Assembly (NCBI GenBank): GCA_964449985.1
Contig: CAYVCG010000087.1
Location: 1 to 6,085 of the forward strand
From: CAYVCG01 sp964449985
GTDB lineage: Bacteria; Bacillota; Clostridia; Lachnospirales; WRAX01
DNA: 6,085 nucleotides
Reading direction: 5' to 3'
The translations under genes and the position numbers were made by a program. Each line of letters opens with the position of its first letter. The stretch's first letter is position 1. Positions 5,610-6,085 of the stretch are shown piece after piece. The notes under the pieces are model-generated. The model ran no database searches. It saw nothing but the letters and a program-made list of their open reading frames with translations, and was not told where the DNA came from.

Positions 5610-5662
5610 TATTTAACGATAATAAATTTGTATTGATTTTTTTAATAAGGAGAATAACCAAA

Positions 5663-6085
5663 ATGTTAACATTTCGATTAGAAACACCAGCGGATAACCG
5701 GAAAACAGAGGAAATCACAAGAGAAGCATTTTGGAATAAATATATTCCCGGATGCGACGAGCACCTGTATATGAACAAAATGCGCAAATCACCGGTTTTT
5801 ATACCGGAACTTAATTTTGTCGTCCTACTAGACCAAGAAATTATTGGCAGCATATATTTTACGCATTCAAGAATAGTGACCAAAGCAGGCGAAACGATAA
5901 AAACCATTATATTTGGGCCTGTAAGCATTCATCCCGATCATCAAAAAAAGGGCATCGGTGAGGCTCTTATAAATCATGCGCTGGATGCTGCCAAGCAACA
6001 AGGCCATAGAGTAGTTATAATATTTGGAGACCCGGATTATTATAAAAAATTTGGCCTTGTTTGTTCAAAAAAATATGGTATTTCA
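5663..6085 (+). CDS. GNAT-family N-acetyltransferase, YhbS-like (partial, runs off the window)
   Basis: The first 141 codons are present without a stop; the 3' end lies beyond the window. It would transfer an acetyl group from acetyl-CoA to an amine that cannot be predicted. The N-terminal segment (about 3-25) is the usual beta1-alpha1 part, I-I-G-S-I-Y-F (60-66) is the beta2-3 turn, and the acetyl-CoA loop is Q94-K-K-G-I-G99 in the motif A region V-S-I-H-P-D-H. After it, F-G-D-P-D-Y-Y-K-K-F-G-L (121-132) matches the G-D-P-x-Y-Y-x-x-F-G-F signature of the YhbS group of predicted acetyltransferases. The SD is AAGGAG (5647-5652), 10 nt before the ATG. It is divergent from the glnS unit, with about 90 nt between its start and that unit's promoter. 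No clear plus-strand promoter was found there. Confidence 0.88.
   Translation, partial: MLTFRLETPADNRKTEEITREAFWNKYIPGCDEHLYMNKMRKSPVFIPELNFVVLLDQEIIGSIYFTHSRIVTKAGETIKTIIFGPVSIHPDHQKKGIGEALINHALDAAKQQGHRVVIIFGDPDYYKKFGLVCSKKYGIS

Noticed and set aside
5569..5928. Minus-strand open frame of 119 codons
   Set aside because: It lies antisense to the acetyltransferase gene, whose GNAT motifs and SD are clear; its own product has no recognisable features.

Overview
The window looks like a chromosomal segment of a low-to-moderate G+C Gram-positive bacterium, most likely a member of the Clostridia. The grounds are strong AGGAGG-type Shine-Dalgarno (SD) sites, use of GTG and probably TTG starts, AT-rich intergenic DNA with U-tract terminators, a YlbF/YmcA-family gene and an asd-dapA-dapB cluster. 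Nothing in it looks like a phage, transposon, CRISPR array or rRNA/tRNA gene.

Left part, plus strand (35-2828): three consecutive genes, asd, dapA and dapB. They carry aspartate semialdehyde through dihydrodipicolinate to tetrahydrodipicolinate, the shared route to meso-diaminopimelate for peptidoglycan and to lysine; in spore formers the dihydrodipicolinate intermediate also feeds spore dipicolinate. All key catalytic residues are present. The 48-nt gap between asd and dapA has no terminator. The 100-nt gap before dapB holds a possible GC-rich hairpin and a weak SD. A hairpin with U-tracts in both directions (2844-2879) closes the cluster.

Middle and right part, minus strand (5572 down to 2932): reading leftward, there is a good sigma-A type promoter (5544-5572), an intrinsic-terminator-like hairpin only about 20 nt into the transcript (5490-5518), a small Cys/His protein gene (about 5466-5239), glnS (5200-3527, GTG start), a terminator hairpin that also contains the SD of the next gene (3472-3509), a YlbF/YmcA-family gene (3471-3136), and a 41-residue gene rich in Trp, Gly and Tyr (3057-2932). 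The last of these has its own strong SD and a weak mother-cell-sigma-like promoter, and ends at the shared terminator with dapB.

Right end, plus strand (5663 to the window edge): the first 141 codons of a GNAT acetyltransferase resembling the YhbS group, divergent from the glnS unit. An 8-bp inverted repeat lies between them.

Most of the window is ordinary housekeeping DNA. The points most worth following are the 41-residue aromatic/glycine peptide, the terminator that buries the SD of the ylbF-like gene, and the promoter-plus-early-terminator leader ahead of the glnS unit. No clear new multi-gene system is visible.
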